This document shows positions 41,044 to 49,285 of a stretch of DNA of 64,000 bases, in pieces. The stretch spans positions 558,001 through 622,000 of the forward strand of contig NZ_JAJJMO010000001.1 of NCBI RefSeq assembly GCF_020905345.1. Reading direction: 5' to 3'. The notes below the pieces were generated by a model. That model made no database searches, had not been told where the DNA came from, and worked only from the letters and a program-made list of their open reading frames with translations. Origin of the DNA: Flavobacterium pisciphilum (GTDB lineage: Bacteria; Bacteroidota; Bacteroidia; Flavobacteriales; Flavobacteriaceae). A program made the position numbers and the translations under genes. Each line of letters starts with the position of its first letter. The first letter of the stretch is position 1.

Positions 41044-42012
41044 ATGAGAAAACTAATTATATCAAGCTTAGTATTACTGTCGGGCATGGCTTCATGTCAG
41101 CAAAAACAATCATCAGGTACAACTATTAAAAGTCAGGTAAAGATGGATCAGAAAATGCTGGATATTTATAAACAGGTAAAGACATACGATTACAACCCAT
41201 TGTATGAGGTGGAATTTAGTCAGGATGCCTGTGGTTATGAAATTTTAATCAATGATGTCCCCCTGCACCGCTATTTGTTATTGGGTAGTGCCAATGAGCA
41301 ACGTATTCCTGTTAATGATTATATACTAACAAGTGGAAAACAGGAAATTATCATACGTTTGTTTCCGCCTCAGCTGTCAGACCAAAGTTGGTCTCCTACA
41401 CTTGTGGATGCTTCTAAGTTTAAGATCAAAGTAATTCATCATGCCCCTGATGCCCCTACAGAAAATTATAAACAGGTTTTTGAATTCAGCACCTCCAATA
41501 AGCCGGGAACAGAAAAATTCCTCGCCAGCGGGCAAAAGACTTTTGAGTTTAAAGGCTCTTTTGAGGCAGAAGTTCCTTATCAGTTAGTAGGATGGCGCAA
41601 TTCTAAAGACCTGAGTAAAGAGAATCAGGATGAATTACTGAAAGAAGCGGTTGCAGCATATAACAATTTTAGAAATATACTGATAAAAAAAGATGTGAAT
41701 GCTTATGCATCATTAATGTATGATAAAGAAGTGGAACTGGCAAAAGCTTTTTACTGGGCTACTCCTGCAGATTCTAAAGCGCGTTGGGATAAAATGAGTG
41801 ATGCAGTCCTTGAGAAAAGGGACATTTTACCTTTAAAAGATTTTAAAATGGTGCTTTATGCAGGTGGAAAAGTGCTCTCTTTACAGCCGACGAGCGAGAT
41901 GTACAAAGATTATCTGTCTGCCATTCATGCCCAAACTAAGGATGATGATATTCAGGTTTCTTTCCTGCTTCATAAAAAAGCGGGTAGTAATGAACTGACA
42001 CCTATACGGTAA
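41044..42012 (+). CDS. predicted lipoprotein of unknown function
   Basis: A 322-residue protein with a lipoprotein signal (MRKLIISSLVLLSGMASCQQ; Cys about residue 19). I recognise no family. The body has a beta-rich first half (VPLHRYLLLGSANEQRIPV, KQEIIIRLFPPQLSDQ) and a helical second half (LLKEAVAAYNNFRNILIKKD). Its base composition is visibly richer in G and C than the cassettes that follow and than the core genes, with codons such as CTG and GCC, suggesting recent acquisition. It lies alone between two perfect copies of the mnmE 3' end, so the 1.8-kb segment may be one mobile unit. Confidence 0.72.
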   Translation: MRKLIISSLVLLSGMASCQQKQSSGTTIKSQVKMDQKMLDIYKQVKTYDYNPLYEVEFSQDACGYEILINDVPLHRYLLLGSANEQRIPVNDYILTSGKQEIIIRLFPPQLSDQSWSPTLVDASKFKIKVIHHAPDAPTENYKQVFEFSTSNKPGTEKFLASGQKTFEFKGSFEAEVPYQLVGWRNSKDLSKENQDELLKEAVAAYNNFRNILIKKDVNAYASLMYDKEVELAKAFYWATPADSKARWDKMSDAVLEKRDILPLKDFKMVLYAGGKVLSLQPTSEMYKDYLSAIHAQTKDDDIQVSFLLHKKAGSNELTPIR

Positions 42013-42547
42013 CGTTATGAAACAAAAATATGGCTTTACTGATATCAGTTATACACACTAAATTATTTTCTTCAAATTCCATTTCTAGAAAATCCTGCGC
42101 CTTATCAATTTGAGTACCAGCGTGAGTGTTTTTAAAAAGATGTTACCGCAAGTTATCAAAGTAGTCTACCTTTTATTAAAATAATGAATAAGTGTTTATT
42201 TGTTGTTGTTGTTTTGTTCAGATTAGTACCTTATTTGTACCGCTTCATCTGAAAACCCTAGTAAACACTGAGGTGCTAATTTCTGTATTGGAAAGTAAAT
42301 GTTCTTTTCTTAAATTTCTTTTTACTTTCTCTTATTTGACTATCACTGATTTAACGTGTTTTTCACTTTCTTGTATTGTCTTTAGTTTGTACATTTTATC
42401 TTCATGTGCACCATATGATAATTAGTTTAAAGAAGAAAAACTGCAAAATGGATAAAGAAATAGAACACAAAACACTTTGCATCAAAAAAAGTGCATAAAA
42501 CACTATTTACTTTTACTAACTAATTATTTATATTTAAAATAAAAACA
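42013..42547. other. intergenic region containing the second mnmE-end repeat
   Basis: About 535 bp with no convincing gene. It contains the perfect mnmE-end repeat (42274-42297). No attC-like site is visible before the first cassette gene, so the left boundary of the cassette array is unclear. No integrase gene or attI-like sequence was recognised. Confidence 0.6.
42274..42298 (+). repeat. internal att-like copy of the mnmE 3' end
   Basis: Bases 42274-42297 are identical to 40454-40477 in mnmE. With the next base the core reads TTCTGTATTGGAAAGTAA, one mismatch from the SGI1 left repeat as I recall it. It divides the island into a 1.8-kb part and an 8.8-kb cassette part. Confidence 0.82.
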
Positions 42548-43054
42548 ATGGCAAAAAATCAATTCAGTAAAAACTTCAAAGCAAAACCAGACAAAGAAAA
42601 ATGGAATAAAATATGTCCACCAATGGAATACCGTGTTATTAGCGGAACAGATGCCTATTCTTTAGGAATTGTACCAACAGGAATGACAAGCATAAACACT
42701 GTTGTAATTGGTGCCTCTGGGAGCACAGCCGAAACAATTATGTATTTTGCAAACTATTTCCGAATAGACGGAACAGAAATAGACCAAGAACCATATTTTG
42801 AGTTATACGAAAGTGGTGCAACACATTCTTCTTTATATGGAATATTTCATCACGCAAACTTCGACGGAAGAACAGAAACACTAAACACAAATGAACTTTT
42901 CAAAATTTCTGCAAGTGGTTCAACTGCCGACATTCAATTTACCGCCAAACCTGACAAAAGTTCTGGAACATTAGATGAATTGAGGACACAAGGGAAAATA
43001 TCAGGATTTGAATACACTTGGGGACAAGGAATGAAGAAAAATGGCGCAAAGTAA
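42548..43054 (+). CDS. cassette 1: hypothetical protein
   Basis: A 168-residue soluble protein that I do not recognise. It has no signal peptide or membrane segment. Glycine- and serine-rich beta stretches alternate (VVIGASGSTAETIMYFANYF, ELYESGATHSSLYGIFHHAN), suggesting a single beta-sandwich or barrel domain. The stop codon is 8 nt before the first attC-like site, the same tight arrangement as in the other cassettes. No partner gene is evident. Confidence 0.7.
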   Translation: MAKNQFSKNFKAKPDKEKWNKICPPMEYRVISGTDAYSLGIVPTGMTSINTVVIGASGSTAETIMYFANYFRIDGTEIDQEPYFELYESGATHSSLYGIFHHANFDGRTETLNTNELFKISASGSTADIQFTAKPDKSSGTLDELRTQGKISGFEYTWGQGMKKNGAK

Positions 43055-43061
43055 GCACAGC

Positions 43062-43197
43062 CTATAACGCATGCTACAAGCAAGCTGGGCATTTGGCTAA
43101 ATTTAAAGTTAGTTTTGCACTTGTAAAATTTGTGTTTAATGGAAAAAACTCGCATCTTTAATCCAAAACCTCATGTAGCACCAAAACGTTATGTGAC
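43062..43197 (+). repeat. attC-like site A
   Basis: It starts with CTATAAC (R'-like), then GCTACAAG; a conserved middle follows (TTTGCACTTGTAAAATTTGT, CTCGCATCTTTAATCC), then CATGTAGCACCA and a closing ACGTTATGTGAC (R''-like, GTT at 43188). GCTACA and TGTAGC near the two ends can pair. The length is about 135 bp. Confidence 0.75.
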
Positions 43198-43220
43198 ATT
43201 TGCCCAAAAACGACGAAATT

Positions 43221-45371
43221 ATGAAACAAATCTATAATTCTGACAAACCAATTTTAGCCAAAGAACAAGATAGGTTTAACAGATATAAATTTTCAAAAAG
43301 AATTGCTGAAACAATAACTAAAAGAAATGATAATGATGGACTAGTTATTGGTTTATACGGAATTTGGGGAGAAGGTAAGTCTTCAGTTTTAAATATGATT
43401 GAAGAAGAACTAAATATCAATGAAGATGTTTTAATTGTAAAATTTAATCCTTGGAGATTTAAAGACGAAGATGCTTTAATTTTAAATTTTCTTAAAAATA
43501 TTTCAGAAGTACTAAACAAAGAATTAAATACAAAAGCTGAAAAATTTGTAGATTTTTTTAAAAAATATGGAAGTATTACAACTATTTTCAATTTTGATTT
43601 ATCAAAATTAAGTGAAAATTTTTCTGACACACAATTAGAAGATTTAAAAAATAGAGTAAACGACTTTCTAAAAGAAAGTGATAAGAAAATAGTAGTGATA
43701 ATCGATGATATTGACCGTCTTGATAAACAAGAACTATTTTCTTTATTTAAACTAATTAAACTAACAGGTGATTTTTCAAAAACATATTATATATTATCGT
43801 TTGATGATGAAATGGTAGCTTCTGCAATTGGAGAAAGATTTGCAGAAGGAAATAGAAATTCAGGATATAATTTTCTTGAAAAAATAATTCAAGTTCCTCT
43901 TAGAATACCTCAAGCTTTGAGTAAAGATTTATTAAATTACACTTTTGAGTTATTAAATAATATCTTAGATGAAAATAAAATTGATTTAGGAACAAACGAG
44001 GAGCAAAATGTTGGATTTTTTATTTCACAAAATTTACTTTTAAAAATAAAAACTCCAAGACTCGCTATTCGGTTTTCAAATTCTTTATCATTTTTAATTC
44101 CTCTTTTGAAAGGAGAGGTTAATATTTCTGATTTAATTCTTTTTGAAGGTGTAAAAATATTTTACCCTGAACATTATGAATTCATAAAAAATTCTCCAGA
44201 ATATTTTATCGAATCATATAATGATGAATTCTCCGACAATAAAAATAATTCAAAAGTTGAAGAATTTAAATCCAAAATTGGAGAATTAGATAGTAACTTA
44301 TCCAAAAAAGAAAAACAAGCAATATTAAATTTACTAAAAAAAATATTTCCTTATGTAAAAGAAGCTACGGAAAATTATAATTTTAAAAATAGAGATCAAG
44401 ATTGGACAAAAGAAAAAAGAATAGTTTCCTCTAAATACTTTAACAGATACTTTATTTATAGTGTCCCAAAAGATGATATTTCAGATATTTATTTTGACAA
44501 TTATATAAGCAGTCTTAATTCAAAAACATTCGATGAAGTTTTAATTGAAACAAGCGAAATATTTAAATATATTGAACCTACTGAATATCTAAACAAAATA
44601 TATTTTTATGAAGACAATTTAGATTGGAATTCAAGACAAATCGTTTCAAAAATAATTTGTCACAATGAAAATAAGTTTGAAGGTATGAAAGGTGGAGTTT
44701 TTATGTTTGCATCTAATAATCCAAAATCTCAAGCTGCAATAACAATTAGTAGAATACTTTTAAAACATATTAATTATTCAGAAAGACTTGAGTTTTCAAA
44801 ATATTTAATGAAAAGCGGAATACCTTATGATTTTTCAAAAGAAATAAATAGATGGATGCAAGTAGGTCAAACTGAAGACGAAAAAGCAATCAAAACTGCT
44901 GATATTTATTTATTGAATAATTTACTTCTTGAGAGAGCCTTAACAGATAGCAATAAAAATAATACTAACATTTTTGAAAAATACGAAAAAAATATTTTTT
45001 CATTACTTAATATTTGGTCTGAAAAAAAATTGCAAGAATTGAGAGAATATATAACAGAGTTAATTAATTTGAATCCAAAAATTGTTTCTAAAATAATATA
45101 TTCATTAACATCAACAATATACAGTTCCTCTAATCCAAATCCTTATAAAATAGATTTTAAAAAAGAGAGTTTTGAATTGCTAAAAAAATATTGTGACATT
45201 GTTAATTTTTACAACGTTCTAATTGAGGAATATTCAACCGAGATAGAAGACAAAGAAGTAATCTTTTTTGATGTAGATGAAGGGCAAAGTATTCAAAATG
45301 CAATGCGTCAATTTATACATTGGTATAATTTAGAAATTAAATCTTTAACGACTGAAATTAAGGAAAATTAA
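43221..45371 (+). CDS. cassette 2: KAP family P-loop NTPase
   Basis: About 716 residues. I use the ATG at 43221 (MKQIYNSDKPILAKEQD); one at 43200 falls right at the site boundary. The N-terminal KAP NTPase domain has Walker A GIWGEGKSS (about residues 47-55), FNPWRFKDEDALILNFL, and Walker B IVVIIDDIDRLD (about 156-167). The C-terminal half is helical and unassigned. There are no clear membrane helices inside the NTPase domain. KAP ATPases occur in several prokaryotic defence and membrane-associated systems; a phage-defence role here is only inference from cassette context. The gene is extremely AT-rich. The stop is 4 nt before the next site. Confidence 0.85.
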   Translation: MKQIYNSDKPILAKEQDRFNRYKFSKRIAETITKRNDNDGLVIGLYGIWGEGKSSVLNMIEEELNINEDVLIVKFNPWRFKDEDALILNFLKNISEVLNKELNTKAEKFVDFFKKYGSITTIFNFDLSKLSENFSDTQLEDLKNRVNDFLKESDKKIVVIIDDIDRLDKQELFSLFKLIKLTGDFSKTYYILSFDDEMVASAIGERFAEGNRNSGYNFLEKIIQVPLRIPQALSKDLLNYTFELLNNILDENKIDLGTNEEQNVGFFISQNLLLKIKTPRLAIRFSNSLSFLIPLLKGEVNISDLILFEGVKIFYPEHYEFIKNSPEYFIESYNDEFSDNKNNSKVEEFKSKIGELDSNLSKKEKQAILNLLKKIFPYVKEATENYNFKNRDQDWTKEKRIVSSKYFNRYFIYSVPKDDISDIYFDNYISSLNSKTFDEVLIETSEIFKYIEPTEYLNKIYFYEDNLDWNSRQIVSKIICHNENKFEGMKGGVFMFASNNPKSQAAITISRILLKHINYSERLEFSKYLMKSGIPYDFSKEINRWMQVGQTEDEKAIKTADIYLLNNLLLERALTDSNKNNTNIFEKYEKNIFSLLNIWSEKKLQELREYITELINLNPKIVSKIIYSLTSTIYSSSNPNPYKIDFKKESFELLKKYCDIVNFYNVLIEEYSTEIEDKEVIFFDVDEGQSIQNAMRQFIHWYNLEIKSLTTEIKEN

Positions 45372-45375
45372 AAAC

Positions 45376-45512
45376 GTCACATAACAGCCGTTACAAGAGA
45401 TTTGGGTATTTGGCAACATTTAGAGATGGTTTTGTATTTGTAAAATTTGTACATAATGGAAAAACCTCACATCTTTAGCCCCAAACCTCTTGTAGCACCA
45501 GGGCGTTAACCG
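45376..45512 (+). repeat. attC-like site B
   Basis: The most complete site. R' is GTCACATAAC (45376-45385), then GCCGTTACAAGAGATTTGGG; at the far end CCCAAACCTCTTGTAGCACC and then GGGCGTTAACCG (GTT at 45505). TACAAGAG pairs with CTCTTGTA and TTTGGG with CCCAAA. R' is the exact reverse complement of GTTATGTGAC, the box that opens this same cassette (43188-43197). Confidence 0.82.
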
Positions 45513-45549
45513 TTATTTTGCCTCAGAAACTTAACAAAATACAATATTT

Positions 45550-46362
45550 ATGACATTAATTGTTTCTTGGATTGGAGTTGACTCTAGAAAAACATCATCA
45601 TTATATATTGCTGGAGATAGCAGAATTTCTTGGGCAGATAAAGCAAAATTTGATAATGGAAAAAAAATATTTGGTTGCAAAAATCATCCAGTTATAATTG
45701 GATATTGCGGAGATGTTCAATTTCCATCTCTTGCGATTAATCAAATTGTTGAGCTAGCAGATAATGGTTTATTATTTCCTGAAAATTCAACAAATAAAGA
45801 AAAGTTTTATTCTTTCAATTTAAAATTAAAAGAGTTATTTGATAAATATCCATCTGAAATAAGGGGTGTAACAGATAAGTCACTAGAAATTATTTTTGCA
45901 AGTAGAAATGAAGAGACTGACTTTTTGTGCACAAAAATAAAATGGCTTAAATCAAATAATTCATGGACATTTGAAACCTTACCTTTTTCAAAACATTCTG
46001 ATAAAATATTTGTTATTGGTTCAGGAAAGAAAGAATTTGAAGCAAAATTTGATGAATTTTTAAAAAGTAACGAAGCAAAAACAAGCAGAGCAGTTTTTCA
46101 ATGTTTTTGTGAAACGCTGGAAAATATAAATGATACATATTGTGGAGGAGCTCCGCAACTTATAGGATTATACAATAGGTTTAATTCACAACAATTTGGA
46201 ATTATACATCAGGATAAACTATATTTGAATGGTTTTGAATTAGAAAGTTCAGAAGCTAACAATAAAATTGAATGGAGAAATAAGTTATTTGAAATTTGCG
46301 ATGGTAACACTAAACTAATAAAACCTAATTCTCAAAAACAACCCAGAACTTTGGCAAGGTAA
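45550..46362 (+). CDS. cassette 3: proteasome-like (Ntn-hydrolase fold) protein
   Basis: A 270-residue protein. Its beginning resembles 20S proteasome/HslV-type subunits: after Met removal Thr2 would be N-terminal (MTLIVSWIGVD), followed by LYIAGDSRISW, a Lys-rich turn (NGKKIFG) and IIGYCGDVQFPSLAINQIVE. This is compatible with an N-terminal nucleophile hydrolase, but I cannot assign a family with certainty. The C-terminus (about residues 255-270) may be altered, because the downstream 110 bp looks like unrelated remnant sequence. Function unknown. Confidence 0.72.
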   Translation: MTLIVSWIGVDSRKTSSLYIAGDSRISWADKAKFDNGKKIFGCKNHPVIIGYCGDVQFPSLAINQIVELADNGLLFPENSTNKEKFYSFNLKLKELFDKYPSEIRGVTDKSLEIIFASRNEETDFLCTKIKWLKSNNSWTFETLPFSKHSDKIFVIGSGKKEFEAKFDEFLKSNEAKTSRAVFQCFCETLENINDTYCGGAPQLIGLYNRFNSQQFGIIHQDKLYLNGFELESSEANNKIEWRNKLFEICDGNTKLIKPNSQKQPRTLAR

Positions 46363-46481
46363 AGAAGCGATTCTTTAGGCGTCCACTAAAATGAATCCAA
46401 TATAATGCAAAGGGCATGCTAGGGCTTGGTAACTTGGTGGGAAGCTATAAAGTTTACCTACTAGGGTAAATAAAAAAACAA
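46363..46481. other. unassigned remnant between cassette 3 and site C
   Basis: About 120 bp separate the stop of cassette 3 from the next attC-like site, whereas other cassettes leave 4-10 bp. The sequence (for example GGGCATGCTAGGGCTTGG) is richer in G than its neighbours and matches nothing I recognise. It may be an insertion remnant. Confidence 0.45.
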
Positions 46482-46619
46482 CAGCTAACAATCGTTACAA
46501 TAGATTTAGGCATTTGGCTGAATTTAAAGATAGTTTTGTACTTGGAAAATTTGTGTATAATGGAAAAATCTCACCTCTTTATTCCCCAACCATGCAAATC
46601 GCCAAGATGTTGGCAGTAA
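46482..46619 (+). repeat. attC-like site C
   Basis: R' CAGCTAAC (46482-46489), then ATCGTTACAATAGATTTAGG, a conserved middle (GGCTGAATTTAAAGATAG, AAATTTGTGTATAATGGAAA) and a right end that is diverged (CCAACCATGCAAATCGCC), closing with GTTGGCAGTAA (46609-46619). Confidence 0.75.
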
Positions 46620-46649
46620 TTTTAAAAACCGACCAGAAAAGAATAAACT

Positions 46650-47222
46650 ATGACAGACAAATTTACTTTAAGAGACATTCTTGTTTATACACTTTTAGGA
46701 TTAATAGTTCTATTTTTTTCTTATTTGTATTATCCTTGTGAAATAACTTGTATTATTAAAGACTCAAAAGACTTTTCAGATTTAACAATTTTGTTATTAA
46801 TACCTATTTGCTATTTAATCGGACATATACTGATGAGTTTGGATGATGTAATTTTCAATGGTATTCTATTGCGCTTTTTTCCAAAAGGCAATCAATTAAA
46901 AAATAAATACTGGAAGCTTTACAATTTTTTATTTTTTGGCTATAGAAATATAGGAATAAGAAATCAAGAGGAAATAACCAATAAAATTTTTCTTAAGACT
47001 TGTGACAAATTAATTTCTGAAAATAAATATGGAAAAGCTGAATATTATCAAGTAATGAGTGATTTGTTTAAAGGCATTTTTCTAATCATATTTTTAAGTA
47101 TTGCTTTTGACCTTTTCCATTGGAGTTTTAAATTCTGGAAACTTATACTAATTTTCTTGATTTGGTATAGAGCTAAAATGTTTTCAGCTTACTATGTTAG
47201 AATGATAAAAAGAAATATATAA
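46650..47222 (+). CDS. cassette 4: membrane protein of unknown function
   Basis: A 190-residue protein with about four predicted helices: residues 11-29 (LVYTLLGLIVLFFSYLYYP), 47-66 (TILLLIPICYLIGHILMSL), 137-156 and 158-177. A cytoplasmic or periplasmic loop of about 60 residues is rich in Lys and Asn. No family recognised. Small membrane proteins of this sort often act as effectors in toxin or defence systems, but nothing in the sequence proves this. The stop is 6 nt before site D. Confidence 0.75.
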   Translation: MTDKFTLRDILVYTLLGLIVLFFSYLYYPCEITCIIKDSKDFSDLTILLLIPICYLIGHILMSLDDVIFNGILLRFFPKGNQLKNKYWKLYNFLFFGYRNIGIRNQEEITNKIFLKTCDKLISENKYGKAEYYQVMSDLFKGIFLIIFLSIAFDLFHWSFKFWKLILIFLIWYRAKMFSAYYVRMIKRNI

Positions 47223-47228
47223 CAACTA

Positions 47229-47345
47229 CTACTGTCAACAGCCATTACAAAAGATTTGGGCAAAAGGCTGAATTTAAAAATATTTTTATATTTGAAAACT
47301 TACTCAAAATCGAAAAAAATCGCATCTTTAATTCCTAAGCTATCT
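47229..47345 (+). repeat. attC-like site D, right end degenerate
   Basis: R' CTACTGTCAAC (47229-47239) is complementary in 9 of 11 positions to GTTGGCAGTAA, which opens this cassette (46609-46619). Then GCCATTACAAAAGATTTGGG and the conserved middle follow. The right half lacks CTTGTAGCACCA and a GTT box, so the site looks truncated or decayed. Confidence 0.7.
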
Positions 47346-47387
47346 AAGTATTAGAGTATCACAGACAACCTTAAAGACATAATACCA

Positions 47388-47963
47388 ATGGAAAATATAA
47401 TTAAATATTTTGATAAATATCTTTCGTTGGAAGACAGTGAAAAAGAAGCTTTAATGAGTTGTCTGGTAGAGCGAAAAATAAAACGTAGACAATTTATTTT
47501 GCAAGAAAGCGATACCTGCAAATATTTCACTTATGTTGTTGAGGGCTGTTTTAAAATGTATGGAGTTGACAAAACAGGTAAAGAACACAATCTCTTGTTT
47601 GCGACCGAAAACGATTGGGTCGCCGACATTGATAGCCTTCACAAAGAGAAACCTTCCAAGCTCTATATTGAAGCAATTGAACCTTCCATCATTCTTCAAA
47701 TTTCTAAAGGAGATCTTTGGTATTTATACACTAACTATCCGAAGTTTGATAGAAACTTTCGCGTAATTATTGAGGATAAATACATTGAACTTCAAAACCG
47801 ACTGTTGCATACTTTTAGCTCGACAGCATACGAGCGATATGAATTTTTCCTAGAGCAATATCCTAAACTTTCCTCCCGATTACCCAACACACAAATAGCA
47901 TCCTATCTTGGTGTGACACCAGAGTTTCTCAGTAAAATTAGAAAAGACAGAATGGGTAAATGA
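47388..47963 (+). CDS. Crp/Fnr family transcriptional regulator
   Basis: A 191-residue regulator with an N-terminal cyclic-nucleotide-binding-like barrel (about 10-120: RQFILQESDTCKYFTYVVEG, KEHNLLFATENDW) and a C-terminal helix-turn-helix (about 140-188: YERYEFFLEQYPKLSSRLPN, then IASYLGVTPEFLSKIRK). There are no cysteine clusters, so it is not an Fnr-type iron-sulfur sensor, and the residues for cAMP binding are not conserved. The adjacent intergenic palindrome at 48043-48058 has the ATGTCA-N4-TGACAT form expected for this family, so it probably controls the two genes behind it. Confidence 0.87.
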   Translation: MENIIKYFDKYLSLEDSEKEALMSCLVERKIKRRQFILQESDTCKYFTYVVEGCFKMYGVDKTGKEHNLLFATENDWVADIDSLHKEKPSKLYIEAIEPSIILQISKGDLWYLYTNYPKFDRNFRVIIEDKYIELQNRLLHTFSSTAYERYEFFLEQYPKLSSRLPNTQIASYLGVTPEFLSKIRKDRMGK

Positions 47964-48042
47964 CATTTACCCTTAATCTACATTAAGACTATTTCTTAAA
48001 ATAGTTCATAGGTACAGGAGAAAGGTTCATCGCATCTTTGTA

Positions 48043-48058
48043 ATGTCAATAATGACAT
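48043..48058. promoter_or_regulatory. Crp/Fnr-type operator palindrome
   Basis: ATGTCA-ATAA-TGACAT, a perfect 6-bp inverted repeat with a 4-nt centre, lies 21 nt before the ATG at 48079. Just upstream, CATCTTTG (48033-48040) resembles a minus-7 box with one mismatch, which would place the operator over the transcription start. The regulator gene is immediately upstream. Confidence 0.6.
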
Positions 48059-48078
48059 AACAATTTAATAAAGATAAA

Positions 48079-48744
48079 ATGAAAAATTCACCACAAACTA
48101 AAGTAGCCATAATCGGACTTGGTAACATAGGTACAGCTCTTGCAACAAACCTTACTAAAGGTAATCACTGCGTAATTGTAGCATCAAGAGAATTTGAAAA
48201 AGCGAAAACATTTGCTGACAGTTTAGGTACTAATGCTATTGCTAAAACAATTACTGAAGCCATTGATGAAGCTGATGTAATAGTACCTTCAATAGGCTTT
48301 AATTTAATCAAAGAATTTCTAAAAAACTATTCTAAAGAACTTTCAGGTAAAATAATTATTGATGTTTCTAATCCTATTGCACCAGATGGAAATGGCGGTT
48401 TCAAAAAAATCATTGGAGAAACTGAATCATCTGCAAAAATTCTTTCTGAATTATTACCTGCTAATGCTAAACTCGTAAAAGCATTCGGAACATTAGGTGC
48501 CGCTTCACTAAAGAATGATGCCTTTAAAGCCCCTACCAAAATGACCTTGTTTTATGCTTCAGATAGCACAAACAGTAATCCACATATTGAGGAACTAATT
48601 TCAAGTGCTGGTTTTGAACCTCTTCACATTGGTGGTATTGACCAAAGTATACGCATTGAAGTGTTTGGCGACCTACATCAGTTTGGAGCACTTGGTAAAA
48701 CCGTTTCACTTGAAGAAGCTAAAGCAGCAATTGCAAAATCATAA
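48079..48744 (+). CDS. NADPH-dependent F420-reductase-like oxidoreductase
   Basis: A 221-residue protein with an N-terminal Rossmann fold (VAIIGLGNIGTALATNL, then VASREFEKAK), followed by DEADVIVPSIGFNLIKEFL, IIIDVSNPIAPDGNGGFKK and, in the C-terminal helical part, LVKAFGTLGAASL. This is the FNO/coenzyme F420-dependent oxidoreductase-like family. In organisms without F420, such as this one presumably, members use NAD(P)H with an unknown partner. It is followed after 17 nt by a SnoaL-like lipoprotein gene and preceded by the Crp/Fnr operator. Confidence 0.86.
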   Translation: MKNSPQTKVAIIGLGNIGTALATNLTKGNHCVIVASREFEKAKTFADSLGTNAIAKTITEAIDEADVIVPSIGFNLIKEFLKNYSKELSGKIIIDVSNPIAPDGNGGFKKIIGETESSAKILSELLPANAKLVKAFGTLGAASLKNDAFKAPTKMTLFYASDSTNSNPHIEELISSAGFEPLHIGGIDQSIRIEVFGDLHQFGALGKTVSLEEAKAAIAKS

Positions 48745-48761
48745 ATTGAAATAACAACCTG

Positions 48762-49247
48762 ATGAAAAATATAATACTTACAGTAATGCTATTGGTGACA
48801 CTAGTATCCTGTCAAAACAAAATAAAAAATAATTCAACCAAATTAAATCAAATCACAATGAACAATCAAATAGAAAAATCGGCAATTGAGAAACTACTTT
48901 TCTCTTATCGTGATGCATTGAATACTTCTGACGTAAATAAAGTACTGCCACTCTATACTCATGATGGAATTTTTATGCCTTCCAACGCACCATCGGCAAT
49001 TGGACAAGAACAAATAAAAGGTTCTTACGAATTTGTTTTCAAAACAATTCAGTTAAACATCGAATTTTACATTGACGAAATCATAGTTCATGGAGACTTT
49101 GCTTTTGCACGAACAACATCAAAAGGAACAACCTTGATTCATGCCAACAGACAAACTGTAGCCGAAGAGAACCGAGAGTTATTTGTATTTCAAAAAACAA
49201 ATGGACAATGGAAGATTGCTCGATATATGTTCAATAAAATGAAATAA
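48762..49247 (+). CDS. SnoaL-like / SgcJ-type lipoprotein
   Basis: A 161-residue protein with a lipoprotein signal (MKNIILTVMLLVTLVSCQNK, Cys17) and an NTF2-like fold: IEKLLFSYRDALNTSDVNKV, LYTHDGIFMPSNAPSAIG, then VHGDFAFARTTSKG and GQWKIARYMFNKM. The family name comes from enediyne and polyketide enzymes, but most members are uncharacterised. It is translated directly behind the F420-reductase-like gene, so the two probably work together in a stress or detoxification response under the Crp/Fnr regulator. Confidence 0.85.
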   Translation: MKNIILTVMLLVTLVSCQNKIKNNSTKLNQITMNNQIEKSAIEKLLFSYRDALNTSDVNKVLPLYTHDGIFMPSNAPSAIGQEQIKGSYEFVFKTIQLNIEFYIDEIIVHGDFAFARTTSKGTTLIHANRQTVAEENRELFVFQKTNGQWKIARYMFNKMK

Positions 49248-49285
49248 TTACTATATTACTTTACCACTAGTCTTCTTCTTTAATT

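Noticed and set aside
42192..42425. A 77-codon frame over the second mnmE-end copy
   Set aside because: It is low-complexity and Cys/Phe-rich, and overlaps the att-like repeat; no support as a gene.
46514..46741. A 75-codon frame starting inside attC-like site C
   Set aside because: It consists of the site itself followed by an out-of-frame stretch of cassette 4; similar frames would arise from any copy of the site.
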